The position numbers and the translations under genes were made by a program. The notes under the pieces are model-generated. The model was not told where the DNA came from and did no database searches. It saw only the letters and a list, made by a program, of their open reading frames with translations. From the NCBI RefSeq assembly GCF_900090235.1, contig NZ_LT607750.1, positions 5,323,001-5,387,000 on the forward strand: DNA of 64,000 nucleotides, written 5' to 3'. Below are positions 22,240 through 32,003 of the stretch, piece after piece. Position 1 is the stretch's first letter, and each line of letters begins with the position of its first letter. Origin of the DNA: Micromonospora echinaurantiaca. GTDB taxonomy: Bacteria; Actinomycetota; Actinomycetes; Mycobacteriales; Micromonosporaceae.

Positions 22240-23696
22240 CCGCGACCACGACGACCACCGGTGCGCGGACCGGGGCCACGACGAGCGCCACGGGGCGCGG
22301 CGGGCGGCGCCGGCGGTGGCACCGGATCGCGATCCCGCTCGGGCTGGCCGCGCTGCTGCTCACCACCACCCTGGTCACCCACGCCGTCGACCAGCCCGAT
22401 CCGGACGCCGGCTTCCTCTCCCCGGTGGCGACGGGCGAGCACGGGGGCAGCCGGCTCGCCGCCGCGCTGCGGGAGCGCGGGGTCACCGTGCAGCGGGAGA
22501 CCACCACACCGGCGGCGCTGACGGCCGTCCGGTCCGCGCCGGCCACGCTCTTCGTCCCCGCGCCGGCGCTGCTGCGCCGGGAGACCGTCCGGGCTCTGGA
22601 CCGGCTGCCGGCCCGGACCCGGCTGGTCCTGGTCGACCCGGCCCGCCCGGTGCTGATCTCCGCCGGGCTGCCGCTGCTGCCCGGCGAGCGCCGCTGGGCG
22701 GCGCAGGCGCTCGGCCCGGCGGCCGACGGGCTGCCCTGCCAGCTGCCCGAGCTGAACGGGGTCGGCACGGCGGCCGTCGGCCTGCAGCGCTACACCGCCG
22801 GCGGCTACCGCCCGGACCAGGTCCAGTTCTGCTTCGCCGGCACGCTGGCCCGGGTGCCCGGGGCGGTCGAGCAGGTGGCGGTCGGTGCCAGCGACCCGTT
22901 CCGCAACGACCGGATCGCCGAGTGGGACAACCTCGCCTTCGCCACCGGCCTGCTCGGGGTGACCGGCCGAGTGGTCTGGCTCGACCTAGCCGAGGCCGAG
23001 CCGCCGCCGGCCACCGGCACCGGCCGCCCGTCCCGGGCGCCCGCCACCGAGGGCGACCCGGGCACCGGGACCGGCGACGGCAGCGGCGACGGGGACGGCA
23101 CGGGCACCGGCGACGGCCGGGGCGGCCCCGGAGAACCCGGCTCGCCCGGCGGGCCGGGCGGGGGCGACCAGTCCGGCTCCGGTGACGGCGACAGCGACGC
23201 CGCCGAGCGGGAGGATCCACCGAACCCGCTCTGGGCCGCCTTCCCGCCCTGGTTCTGGGCGTTGCTGGCCCAGCTCGCGCTGGCGGTGCTGTTCCTGGCG
23301 CTCTGGCGGGCCCGCCGGCTCGGCCCGCCGACGGCGGAGCCACTGCCGGTGACCGTCCGCTCCGCCGAGACGGTCCTCGGCCGGGCCCGGCTCTACCAGC
23401 GCGCCGGCGCGCGCGAGGCGGCCGCCCGGACCCTGCGGGAGGCCGCCCTGACCCGGCTGCTTCCCCGGCTCAACCTGCCGGCGGACGCGGCACCGGACCG
23501 GGTCGCCGGCGCCGTCGCCGCCCGCACCGGCGCCGATCCGGCCACGACCGAGGAGCTGCTGTACGGCGGCGCGCCGGAAACCGACCAGGACCTGCTGGAG
23601 CTGGCGCGCGCGCTGGACGGGGTGACCCGTACGGTGGCACCGCCGGCCTCCCCCGACGTGCCACTGTCGAACCGAACCGAAGGAGAACCGCGGTGA
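22236..23696 (+). CDS. DUF4350 domain-containing membrane protein
   Basis: A 486-residue protein: cytoplasmic N-terminus, membrane helix (IAIPLGLAALLLTTTLVTHA), an extracytoplasmic DUF4350 domain at about 50-260 (GGSRLAAALRERGVTVQRET is the hallmark start), a Gly/Asp/Thr low-complexity linker (about 265-330), a second helix (WFWALLAQLALAVLFLALW) and a cytoplasmic tail with a MoxR-partner look (RARLYQRAGAREAAARTLRE). DUF4350 resembles a glutamine-amidotransferase-like or integrin-binding fold; its role is unknown. It is coupled by 4-bp overlaps on both sides. Confidence 0.88.
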   Translation: MTATTTTTGARTGATTSATGRGGRRRRWHRIAIPLGLAALLLTTTLVTHAVDQPDPDAGFLSPVATGEHGGSRLAAALRERGVTVQRETTTPAALTAVRSAPATLFVPAPALLRRETVRALDRLPARTRLVLVDPARPVLISAGLPLLPGERRWAAQALGPAADGLPCQLPELNGVGTAAVGLQRYTAGGYRPDQVQFCFAGTLARVPGAVEQVAVGASDPFRNDRIAEWDNLAFATGLLGVTGRVVWLDLAEAEPPPATGTGRPSRAPATEGDPGTGTGDGSGDGDGTGTGDGRGGPGEPGSPGGPGGGDQSGSGDGDSDAAEREDPPNPLWAAFPPWFWALLAQLALAVLFLALWRARRLGPPTAEPLPVTVRSAETVLGRARLYQRAGAREAAARTLREAALTRLLPRLNLPADAAPDRVAGAVAARTGADPATTEELLYGGAPETDQDLLELARALDGVTRTVAPPASPDVPLSNRTEGEPR

Positions 23697-24685
23697 CCCG
23701 ACCCGCCGGAACCGCCGAGCCCCAGCTCGCCGACCCGGACGACGCCCGAGCCGCCCTGCACCGGCTGCGCGCCGAGGTGGCCAAGGCGGTCGTCGGGCAG
23801 GACGCGGTCGTCACCGGCCTGGTGATCGCCCTGCTCTGCCGCGGCCACGTGCTGCTGGAGGGGGTGCCCGGGGTGGCCAAGACGCTGCTCATCCGCACCG
23901 TGGCCACCGCCCTGGACCTGACCTCGAAGCGGGTGCAGTTCACCCCCGACCTGATGCCCGGCGACGTCACCGGGTCGCTGATCTTCGACCCGCACACCGC
24001 CGCGTTCACCTTCCGGGAGGGGCCGGTCTTCACCAACCTGCTGCTCGCCGACGAGATCAACCGGACGCCGCCGAAGACCCAGTCGGCGCTGCTGGAGGTG
24101 ATGGAGGAGCGGCAGGTCTCGGTGGAGGGCGACCGGCGGCCACTGCCGGAGCCGTTCATCGTCGCCGCCACCCAGAACCCGATCGAGTACGAGGGCACCT
24201 ATCCGCTGCCGGAGGCGCAGCTGGACCGGTTCCTGCTCAAGCTCACCGTGCCGCTGCCCAGCCGGGAGGAGGAGCTGGGCGTGCTGCGCGCGCACCACGC
24301 CGGCTTCGACCCCCGCGACCTGTCCGCCGCCGGCGTACGACCGGTGGCCGGGGCGGCCGACCTGGCCGCGGCGCGGGCGGCGGTGGGCCGGGTGCACGTG
24401 GCCGAGCCGCTGCTCGGTTACCTGGTCGACCTGTGCCGGGCCACCCGGGCCACCCCTGCGCTGGAGCTGGGCGCCTCCCCCCGGGGCGCGACCGCCCTGC
24501 TCAGCACCGCCAAGGCGTGGGCCTGGCTGGCCGGGCGGGACCACGTGGTGCCGGACGACGTCAAGGCGGTCGCCCGGCCGACCCTGCGGCACCGGCTGCG
24601 GCTGCGGCCGGAGGTCGAACTGGAGGGCGTGAGCGTGGACGCGGTGCTGGACACGGTGCTGGCCACCGTGCCGACTCCGCGATGA
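23693..24685 (+). CDS. MoxR family AAA+ ATPase
   Basis: MoxR ATPases act as chaperones for the assembly of protein complexes, usually with a VWA- or DUF58-containing partner encoded next door. The 330-residue protein has Walker A (GVPGVAKT), Walker B (LLLADEINR), sensor 1 (FIVAATQNPIEYEGTYPLPE) and the AAA lid with sensor 2 region ASPRGATALLSTAKAWAWL. The GTG start overlaps the DUF4350 stop by 4 bp and its own stop overlaps the DUF58 start, so the pair is translated together. Confidence 0.95.
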   Translation: MTRPAGTAEPQLADPDDARAALHRLRAEVAKAVVGQDAVVTGLVIALLCRGHVLLEGVPGVAKTLLIRTVATALDLTSKRVQFTPDLMPGDVTGSLIFDPHTAAFTFREGPVFTNLLLADEINRTPPKTQSALLEVMEERQVSVEGDRRPLPEPFIVAATQNPIEYEGTYPLPEAQLDRFLLKLTVPLPSREEELGVLRAHHAGFDPRDLSAAGVRPVAGAADLAAARAAVGRVHVAEPLLGYLVDLCRATRATPALELGASPRGATALLSTAKAWAWLAGRDHVVPDDVKAVARPTLRHRLRLRPEVELEGVSVDAVLDTVLATVPTPR

Positions 24686-25992
24686 CCTGGCGGGCGGCGC
24701 TCCTGCTGGCGGCCGGTGCGCTGACCCTGCCGGCCTGGCCGTCGCCGCTCGCCGGGGTGCTGGTGATGACCGGTGCGGTGCTGCTCCTGGTCGTACTGGA
24801 CCGGGCGCTGGCGGTGCCGCCGAGCGCGGTGACCGCCACCCGGGACGGTGACCGCGCGGTCCGGCTCGGCGGCACCGCCACCGTCGTGCTGCACCTGGGC
24901 AACACCTCCGGCCGTCCGCTGCGCGCCCAGGTCCGCGACGCCTGGGTGCCGTCGGCCGGCGCCCGCCCGGACGTCCCGCCCACCCGGCCGGTACGGGTGG
25001 AACCCGGCCGGTCCGTCGCGCTGCCCAGCCGGCTCACCCCCACCCGTCGCGGTGACCGGCCGGCGGTGGCGCTGACCGTCCGCTCCCTCGGCCCGCTCGG
25101 GCTCGGGTTCCGGCAGCGCTCGGAGCGCCCGGCCACGCCGCCGTGGACGCTGCGCGTACTGCCCCGCTTCGACTCCCGCCGGCATCTGCCGGAGAAGCTG
25201 TCCCGGCTCCGGGTGATCGACGGCACCCAGGTCACCCGCGGCCGCGGTCAGGGCACCGAGTTCGACACCCTGCGCGAGTACGTGGTCGGCGACGACGTCC
25301 GCTCGATCGACTGGCGGGCCAGCGCCCGCCGGGCCGACGTGCTGGTGCGCACCTGGCGGCCGGAGCGGGACCGGCGGCTGGTCTGCGTGCTGGACACCGG
25401 CCGCACCTCGGCGATCCGGGTCGGCGACGAACCCCGGCTGGACACCGCGATCGACGCGGCGCTGCTGCTCACCGCCCTCGCCGCACGCGCCGGTGACCGG
25501 GTCGACCTGCTCGCCGCCGACACCGCCGTACGGGCCACGGTGACCGGGACCGGCCGGCCGGCCCTGCTGCCCCGGCTGGTGCACGCGCTGGCCCCGCTGC
25601 AACCGGCCTTGGTGGAGACGGACTTCGACCTGATCGCCGGCGAGCTGTTGCGGCGGCAGCGGCAGCGCAGCCTGGTGGTGCTCTTCACCGCGCTGGAGGC
25701 CGGTGCGCTGAGCGCGGGGCTGCTACCGGTGCTGCCCCGGCTGGCCGCCCGGCACCGGGTGCTGATCGCGGCGACCCACGACCCGGTGCTGACCACGCTC
25801 ACCACCGCCGTACCGGCCCGGCCCGGGGACGCCTACGCGGCGGCGGCCGGCTGGCGGGCGCTGGCCGAGCGGGACCGGATCCGCACCGCGCTGGGCCGGC
25901 ACGGCGTCCTGGTCGTCGACGCTCCCGCGGGCCGCCTCGCCCCCACCCTCGCCGACACCTACCTCCGCCTCAAATCCCAAGCCCAACTCTGA
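24682..25992 (+). CDS. DUF58 domain-containing protein
   Basis: A 436-residue protein with two N-terminal membrane helices (residues 5-50), a beta-rich extracytoplasmic or cytoplasmic sandwich region, and a VWA-like DUF58 domain marked by GQGTEFDTLREYVVGDDVRS followed by IDWRASARR. This is the standard partner of MoxR ATPases. It is the last of five overlapping genes. The ATG at 24682 overlaps the moxR stop. In mycobacteria the equivalent MoxR-DUF58 genes are followed by SpoIIM and RDD genes, exactly as seen here. Confidence 0.93.
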   Translation: MTWRAALLLAAGALTLPAWPSPLAGVLVMTGAVLLLVVLDRALAVPPSAVTATRDGDRAVRLGGTATVVLHLGNTSGRPLRAQVRDAWVPSAGARPDVPPTRPVRVEPGRSVALPSRLTPTRRGDRPAVALTVRSLGPLGLGFRQRSERPATPPWTLRVLPRFDSRRHLPEKLSRLRVIDGTQVTRGRGQGTEFDTLREYVVGDDVRSIDWRASARRADVLVRTWRPERDRRLVCVLDTGRTSAIRVGDEPRLDTAIDAALLLTALAARAGDRVDLLAADTAVRATVTGTGRPALLPRLVHALAPLQPALVETDFDLIAGELLRRQRQRSLVVLFTALEAGALSAGLLPVLPRLAARHRVLIAATHDPVLTTLTTAVPARPGDAYAAAAGWRALAERDRIRTALGRHGVLVVDAPAGRLAPTLADTYLRLKSQAQL

Positions 25993-26021
25993 CCCGCCCC
26001 GCCCCCACGGTCGGCCGGCCG

Positions 26022-26082
26022 GTTGATCATGAAGTTATTGCTCGCCAGCCCGGCGTGTCGCGTTAACAACTTCATGATCAAC
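26022..26082. repeat. GATC-bearing palindrome 3, overlapping the spoIIM-like stop
   Basis: Perfect 15-bp arms, 26022-26036 (GTTGATCATGAAGTT) and 26068-26082, enclose a 31-nt loop. It lies between convergent DUF58 and SpoIIM-type genes and also encodes the last residues (DHEVVN onward) and stop codon of the latter. It could serve as a bidirectional terminator. Confidence 0.9.
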
Positions 26083-27042
26083 GGGGGTGGCGGTGGGGGG
26101 AGGCGTGGTGGTGGCGCGGGGGCCGAGGATGAGGACGTACGCCAGGAAGGCCAGCCAGATGGCGGCGCCGGCGGCGACGCGGAAGGGAATCGGCACCGGC
26201 GCGGGGGTGATGAACGCCTCGATGACGGCGGAGACCGCGAAGAGCCCGACCAGCCCGACGGCGACCAGGATGGCCTGGCGACCCGCCCGGGCCACCGACT
26301 GCCCCCGGGTCAGCCCGGCCGGCGGCGAGATCCACGCCCAGCCGGTCCGCAGGCCGACGCCGGCGGCCACGAAGACCCCGGTCAGCTCCAGCAGCCCGTG
26401 CGGGGTGATCAGGCCGAAGAAGACGTCACCCCGGCCGTAGGAGACCATCACCCCACCGGTGACGCCGATGTTCAACGCGTTCTCCCACAGCAGGTAGAGC
26501 ACCGGGATGATCAGCACCCCGGCGGCCAGGCAGCGGGCGGCCACCCAGGCGTTGTGCGTCCACAGCTGGACCGCGAACGTCGGCGCGGAGTACTCGGTGT
26601 AGTAGTCGGCGAAGCCGGAGTCGACCAGTTCGGCGGCCGCCTGCTCGCCGATGAACGCCGCCGCGGTGTCCGGGTTGCCCGCCACGAACCAGATCAGGAA
26701 GAAGCTGAGCAGGGTGAACCCGGTCGCCACGCCGCACCACCACGGCCAGGCCCGGTAGACCGCGCCGGGGAAGCCGCTCAGCAGGAAGCGGCCCACCACC
26801 GCCCACGACGGCCGGGGCCGCCCGGTGAGCCGGGCCCGGGCCCGGAGCACCACCTGGGAGAGCTGGCCGACCAGCGCCGGGTCGGGCGAGCGGCTGCGCA
26901 GCACCGAGAGTTGGGTGGCGGCCCGCTGGTAGAGCACGACCAACTCGTCGATCTCGTCGGCGTCCAACCGCCGCCGACCGGTCAGCACCTCGAGCCGACG
27001 CCACTCCCCGCCGTGCTCCGCGACGTACGCGTCGAGATCCAC
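26035..27042 (-). CDS. Stage II sporulation protein M family membrane protein
   Basis: A 335-residue DUF95/SpoIIM-type protein with a soluble N-terminal helical domain (residues 1-95, DELVVLYQRAATQLSVLRSR) and six or so membrane helices, including the conserved WTHNAWVAARCLAAGVLIIP and NIGVTGGVMVSYG segments and LITPHGLLELTGVFVAAG. Function is not sporulation in this lineage; in actinobacteria it travels with RDD, MoxR and DUF58 genes. The GTG at 27042 (VDLDAYVAEHGGEWRRLE) is preferred to ATG 27066, since it fits the family start. Its 3' end lies inside a palindrome. Confidence 0.88.
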   Translation of the reverse strand: MDLDAYVAEHGGEWRRLEVLTGRRRLDADEIDELVVLYQRAATQLSVLRSRSPDPALVGQLSQVVLRARARLTGRPRPSWAVVGRFLLSGFPGAVYRAWPWWCGVATGFTLLSFFLIWFVAGNPDTAAAFIGEQAAAELVDSGFADYYTEYSAPTFAVQLWTHNAWVAARCLAAGVLIIPVLYLLWENALNIGVTGGVMVSYGRGDVFFGLITPHGLLELTGVFVAAGVGLRTGWAWISPPAGLTRGQSVARAGRQAILVAVGLVGLFAVSAVIEAFITPAPVPIPFRVAAGAAIWLAFLAYVLILGPRATTTPPPTATPVDHEVVNATRRAGEQ

Positions 27043-27067
27043 CGCCCACCCCCGTTCGCGGATCATA

Positions 27068-28123
27068 GTGTTCACTGTCGGGGTGAGCGCGCAACCACGA
27101 CCGCCGGCCCCGGGCTGGGGTGACGCCGGGCTGGTCAGCGGAGAGGCCGTGGCGCTGGACGTGCGGGTCGCCCGGATCGGCTCCCGCGCGCTGGCGCTGC
27201 TGCTCGACGTGCTGACCCAGCTGCTGCTCGCGATGGCCCTGGCCATGCTGGTCGGCATCGTGCTCGCGGCGCTGCCGATGCGCGTGGTGGACGCGGCGCT
27301 GAGCAACGCGTTCGGCACCGTCGCGCTGGTCGCCGTGCTGGTCGGCTACCCGGTGCTGTTCGAACGGTTCAACCACGGCCGGACGCCCGGCAAGATGGCC
27401 GTCGGCCTGCGGGTGGTCAGCGCCGACGGCGCCCCGGTGGGTGTCCGGCAGTCGCTGACCCGCGCGCTGGTCGGCGTCGCGGTGGAGTGGCCCGGCCTGG
27501 TGCTGCCACTGCTGAGCTGGGTGGCCGGCGTGACGGTGATGCTGACCGACAAGCACGGCCGGCGGCTGGGTGACCTGGTGGCCGGCACGATGGTGGTGCA
27601 CACCCGGTCGGCGACCATCTGGCGACCGGTGCCGACCTCGGTGCCGGCGCTGGTCGGCTGGGCGTACACGCTGGACCTGAGCCGGCTGGACGACGGCCTG
27701 GCGCTGGCCGCGCGGCAGTACCTGGCCCGGGTGCACCAACTGGCCGAGCCGGCGCGGGACCGGCTGGCCCGCGGCCTGTGGGCCGAGATGGCGGCGGTGA
27801 TCACCCCGCCCCCGCCGCCCGGCCTGCCGGCGACCGTCTACCTGGCGGCGGTGCTCGGTGAGCGGCACCGCCGGGCGCGGCTGCGGTTGGCCCGGGGACG
27901 CGCGGTCACCGCGGCGCTCTGGCCGGAACTGCTGCCCGGCCCGGCCACCCCGCCGGCCGACCCGGCATCCGCCGCGCCCTCGCCGGCCGCCGCGCCGCCG
28001 CCGGCCGGCGAGCCCTCGTCGTTCGTCCGGCCGGCGGTGCCCGGCGAGTCGCCGGCGGCCGTGCCGGCGCAGGCCGGCCCGCCCACGCTGCGGCCGGCGA
28101 CGCTGCCCGACAACCGCCGGTGA
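27068..28123 (+). CDS. RDD family membrane protein
   Basis: The 351-residue protein has an RDD domain (residues 25-180) with the naming Arg at VARIGSRALALLLD, further helices (LLLAMALAMLVGIVLAALP), FNHGRTPGKMAVGLRVVSADG, and the acidic-histidine end KHGRRLGDLVAGTMVVH, then a soluble Ala/Pro-rich C-terminal half. RDD proteins are proposed transporters or regulators at the membrane; substrate is unknown. The start is GTG at 27068 or, equally likely, GTG at 27083. It is divergent from the SpoIIM gene with only about 25-40 bp between, so promoters must overlap or the message is leaderless. Confidence 0.88.
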   Translation: MFTVGVSAQPRPPAPGWGDAGLVSGEAVALDVRVARIGSRALALLLDVLTQLLLAMALAMLVGIVLAALPMRVVDAALSNAFGTVALVAVLVGYPVLFERFNHGRTPGKMAVGLRVVSADGAPVGVRQSLTRALVGVAVEWPGLVLPLLSWVAGVTVMLTDKHGRRLGDLVAGTMVVHTRSATIWRPVPTSVPALVGWAYTLDLSRLDDGLALAARQYLARVHQLAEPARDRLARGLWAEMAAVITPPPPPGLPATVYLAAVLGERHRRARLRLARGRAVTAALWPELLPGPATPPADPASAAPSPAAAPPPAGEPSSFVRPAVPGESPAAVPAQAGPPTLRPATLPDNRR

Positions 28124-28232
28124 CCGTCGTCGTTCCGGCGCGCGGCCTCCCCGGCCTCGGCTGACGCGGCGCAGGGTCCGCCCGCACGGACCGGTTGTTT
28201 GTGTGTGGCAGTATCCGGCCTGCCGTTTCCTC

Positions 28233-28687
28233 TCATGTAGCTGAAGTGAGTACATGATTGGATGTCCTACCTTCCGGTGGGACGGTCCCGGTCTTGCCCA
28301 CCGTGGCGGTGCCGGGTAGACGCTTCACGGCCACCGGCCCCGGGTGCGGGGTCTTACGGTCGGCTCCACGTCCGTTTAGCGTCTCCGAGCCACTCCCGGC
28401 GACGGTGGCGCCACATTCCACGCCCGACGCAACGCCGGCAAAGACCAACCGATCGTAGCGGTGAGCTGACCTTCGGGGATGCCGTAGCTGCGTTCGGCAG
28501 CTCGCTGATCCATCACTGCCTTGATCCGCTTCAGTCCCCAGTTGTACGCCTTGCGGGCAGCACCCGCATGGCCCACCAACGCCCGCTCCTGGACCGGGGA
28601 CAGATAGAGGGCGAACCGGTACGACTGGATGACGCTCAGCCGATCCCGGTGCCCCATGCCGGGCACACTAGCCATCCGGTACGACAC
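28233..28687 (-). pseudogene. tnpB: Internally deleted TnpB (IS605/IS607-type) remnant
   Basis: Two pieces of one TnpB remain on the minus strand. The N-terminal piece (about 28415-28657) encodes IQSYRFALYLSPVQERAL, GAARKAYNWGLKRIKAVMDQ and ERSYGIPE through RRAWN, typical of TnpB. The C-terminal piece (28233-28414) encodes SETLNGRGADRKTP, VKRLPGTATVGKTGTVPPEG and a NHVLTSAT end, the usual TnpB tail. The catalytic middle (RuvC and zinc ribbon) is gone and the pieces join out of frame near 28414. A short hairpin (28207-28224) follows the stop, where the RNA-end of such elements lies. The rest of the gap 28124-28854 shows no other gene, and 28690-28850 is unusually poor in GC. Confidence 0.8.
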
Positions 28688-28854
28688 TCACCCGCTCCAG
28701 CCACGCCCCACTGCACCACGTCGCCAGACACCCGATCTACACCCCGCCACGACGCACCACCCACGCTGACACCACTCTCTAAGAGTCACCAACGCATACG
28801 TGCACCTAATTGACCGGCAAGAGTCCACAACCCCTATCGCAGACAGGACCACCC

Positions 28855-29304
28855 GTGGCCGACGACCTGTTCACCCCCACCATCGCCCCGGCGGCGTACG
28901 AACCGAAGCGCCCGCCGTGGCGTCCCCAGTCGCTGCTCTTCCCCGCCGTCTTCGGCGGCCCGACCGCGGTCGCCGTGCTCGCCCTGGTCAACGCCGCCCG
29001 GTTGGGCCTGCCCCGGCGGGCCGGGCTGGCGGTGGCCGGCGCCGGGCTGGCCGCCCTGGTCGCCCGGACCGGGATCACCCTGGCGGTCTTCTCCGGCTCG
29101 GCGGACCGGCCCGTCCGGCTGATCGGTGCGCTGGCCGGCGCCCTGGTCTGGCTGGTCGTCTCGGCCACCCAGAAGGGCCGGTTCCGGGCGTACCAGCTGC
29201 GCGGCGGCGACCCGGCGTCGCTCTGGCTACCGGGCATCGCGGCGGTGCTGCTGCTCGGCGGCGCCGAGGCCCTCCTGATCGCCCTGCTGGCCGCCGCCGC
29301 ATGA
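28855..29304 (+). CDS. Small membrane protein of unknown function
   Basis: A 149-residue protein with a hydrophilic N-terminus (ADDLFTPTIAPAAYEPKRPP) and four hydrophobic helices (for example VFGGPTAVAVLALVNAARLG and LWLPGIAAVLLLGGAEALLI). No family recognised. I start it at GTG 28855, where homologue-like sequence begins; the frame opens earlier at 28810. Its stop is overlapped by the ATG of the TPR gene (ATGA), and a third tiny membrane gene follows, so the three likely form one unit. Confidence 0.7.
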   Translation: MADDLFTPTIAPAAYEPKRPPWRPQSLLFPAVFGGPTAVAVLALVNAARLGLPRRAGLAVAGAGLAALVARTGITLAVFSGSADRPVRLIGALAGALVWLVVSATQKGRFRAYQLRGGDPASLWLPGIAAVLLLGGAEALLIALLAAAA

Positions 29305-30173
29305 GCGCCCCCGACACCGCCTTCGTCCGGGCCGCCCAGCTGCTGGAACTGAATCGGGCCGAGCAGGCCCTGACCGAGCTGAGCCGGCTGCCCGCCGCGC
29401 TGGCCAGCAACGTGGCCGCGTTCCGGCTGCGCGCCGCCGCGCTGTCGGAACTGGACCGCTGGACGGAGGTCGCGACGGTCGCCCGGCAGGGCCTCGCCGA
29501 GACCGGCCCGGACGCGGAGCTGCTCGGCCGGCTCGGTCTCGCCCTGCGCCACCTCGACGAGTACGCCCCGGCCGAGCGGGCGCTGCTCGACGGGCTGGCG
29601 ATCGAGCCGCAGAACCCGTGGCTGCTCTGCCAGTACGCCGACCTGTGCAGCGCGGTGGGGCAGACCGACAAGGCTGAGCGGCTGCTCGCCCGGGCCGCCG
29701 CGCTGGCCCCGGAGGCGCCGCCGGTGTTCGCCTCCCGCTTCCAGCTGGCGTACGCCCGGGGCGACGACCGGGAGGCCGAGCGGGTGGCCCGGGAGTTCCT
29801 CGGCGCCTGGCCCGGCCACCCGGTGGCGCTCGCGCTGCACGGGGCCGCGGCCGCCCAGCGGGGCCGGGTGGACGCGGCGCACCGGTCGTTCGGCCAGGCG
29901 GTGGCGCACGACCCGACCGACGCCGACTACGCCGACGCCGCCTGGGAGTCCCGGGTGTACACCCACCCGCTGCTGCTGCCGCTGCGCCCGCTCTACCGGC
30001 TCGGCATCCTGCGTACCTGGCTGATCGCGGTGGGCGTGATCGTGCTGCTCAACCTGGCCGGGATGGACCTGCTCGCCGGGCTGTTCGGGCTGGCCTGGCT
30101 GCTGTTCTGCGTCTGGTCGTGGGTCGCCCCGGCGCTGGTGCGGCGGCTGGTGCGCGGCCGGTGGCGAGCGTGA
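29301..30173 (+). CDS. TPR-repeat protein with C-terminal membrane helices
   Basis: A 290-residue protein built of about five tetratricopeptide repeats (residues 5-215; for example PDAELLGRLGLALRHLDEYA and ALALHGAAAAQRGRVDAAHR) followed by two hydrophobic helices (TWLIAVGVIVLLNLAGMDLL and LLFCVWSWVAPALV). It is probably anchored with the TPRs in the cytoplasm, as a scaffold for other proteins. The ATG overlaps the previous stop by 4 bp. The partners are unknown; the neighbouring small membrane genes are the obvious candidates. Confidence 0.82.
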   Translation: MSAPDTAFVRAAQLLELNRAEQALTELSRLPAALASNVAAFRLRAAALSELDRWTEVATVARQGLAETGPDAELLGRLGLALRHLDEYAPAERALLDGLAIEPQNPWLLCQYADLCSAVGQTDKAERLLARAAALAPEAPPVFASRFQLAYARGDDREAERVAREFLGAWPGHPVALALHGAAAAQRGRVDAAHRSFGQAVAHDPTDADYADAAWESRVYTHPLLLPLRPLYRLGILRTWLIAVGVIVLLNLAGMDLLAGLFGLAWLLFCVWSWVAPALVRRLVRGRWRA

Positions 30174-30322
30174 GGGCGTTCGGGCCGTGGCTGGCGGTGC
30201 TGGCCGTGGTGCTGCTGCTCAGCGCGCTGCGGCTGCGGACGCTCGCCACCGTCGTCTCGCTGGCCTGGCTCGCCTGGTGCGTGTGGACGTGGGTCCGGCC
30301 GACCCGCCGCGGCCCCCGCTGA
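30170..30322 (+). CDS. Tiny membrane protein coupled to the TPR gene
   Basis: The GTG at 30170 overlaps the TPR gene stop (GTGA) and opens a 50-codon frame, beginning (V)RAFGPWLAVLAVVLLLSA and containing two short hydrophobic segments, the second ending AWCVWTWVRPTRRG. It resembles the last helices of the preceding TPR protein (LFCVWSWV), so it may be a duplicated or split-off membrane anchor. The size and lack of homologue knowledge keep confidence moderate; the 4-bp overlap and hydrophobic pattern are the support. Confidence 0.55.
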   Translation: MRAFGPWLAVLAVVLLLSALRLRTLATVVSLAWLAWCVWTWVRPTRRGPR

Positions 30323-30450
30323 CCAGCCGGGCACGGACGGGCACCACGGGGGTCGAGCCGGGTAGGTGCGGGTCGAGCCGGACGCGCACGGCCACCACGG
30401 CGTCGAGCCGGGCCTGCGGCATCGGACCGAGCCCAGCGGCCGGCCGGAAC

Positions 30451-30491
30451 GACGAACCGGGCCGGCCGCGGGTGCAGCCGGCCCGGTCGTC
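30451..30491. terminator. Stem-loop terminator at the 3' end of ahcY
   Basis: The arm 30451-30466 (GACGAACCGGGCCGGC) pairs with 30477-30491 with a single bulged A, around a 10-nt loop. It begins about 12 nt after the ahcY stop and lies between convergent genes, so it may work in both directions. Confidence 0.7.
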
Positions 30492-30503
30492 AAACGCGTC
30501 GGA

Positions 30504-32003
<1,500 letters not shown>

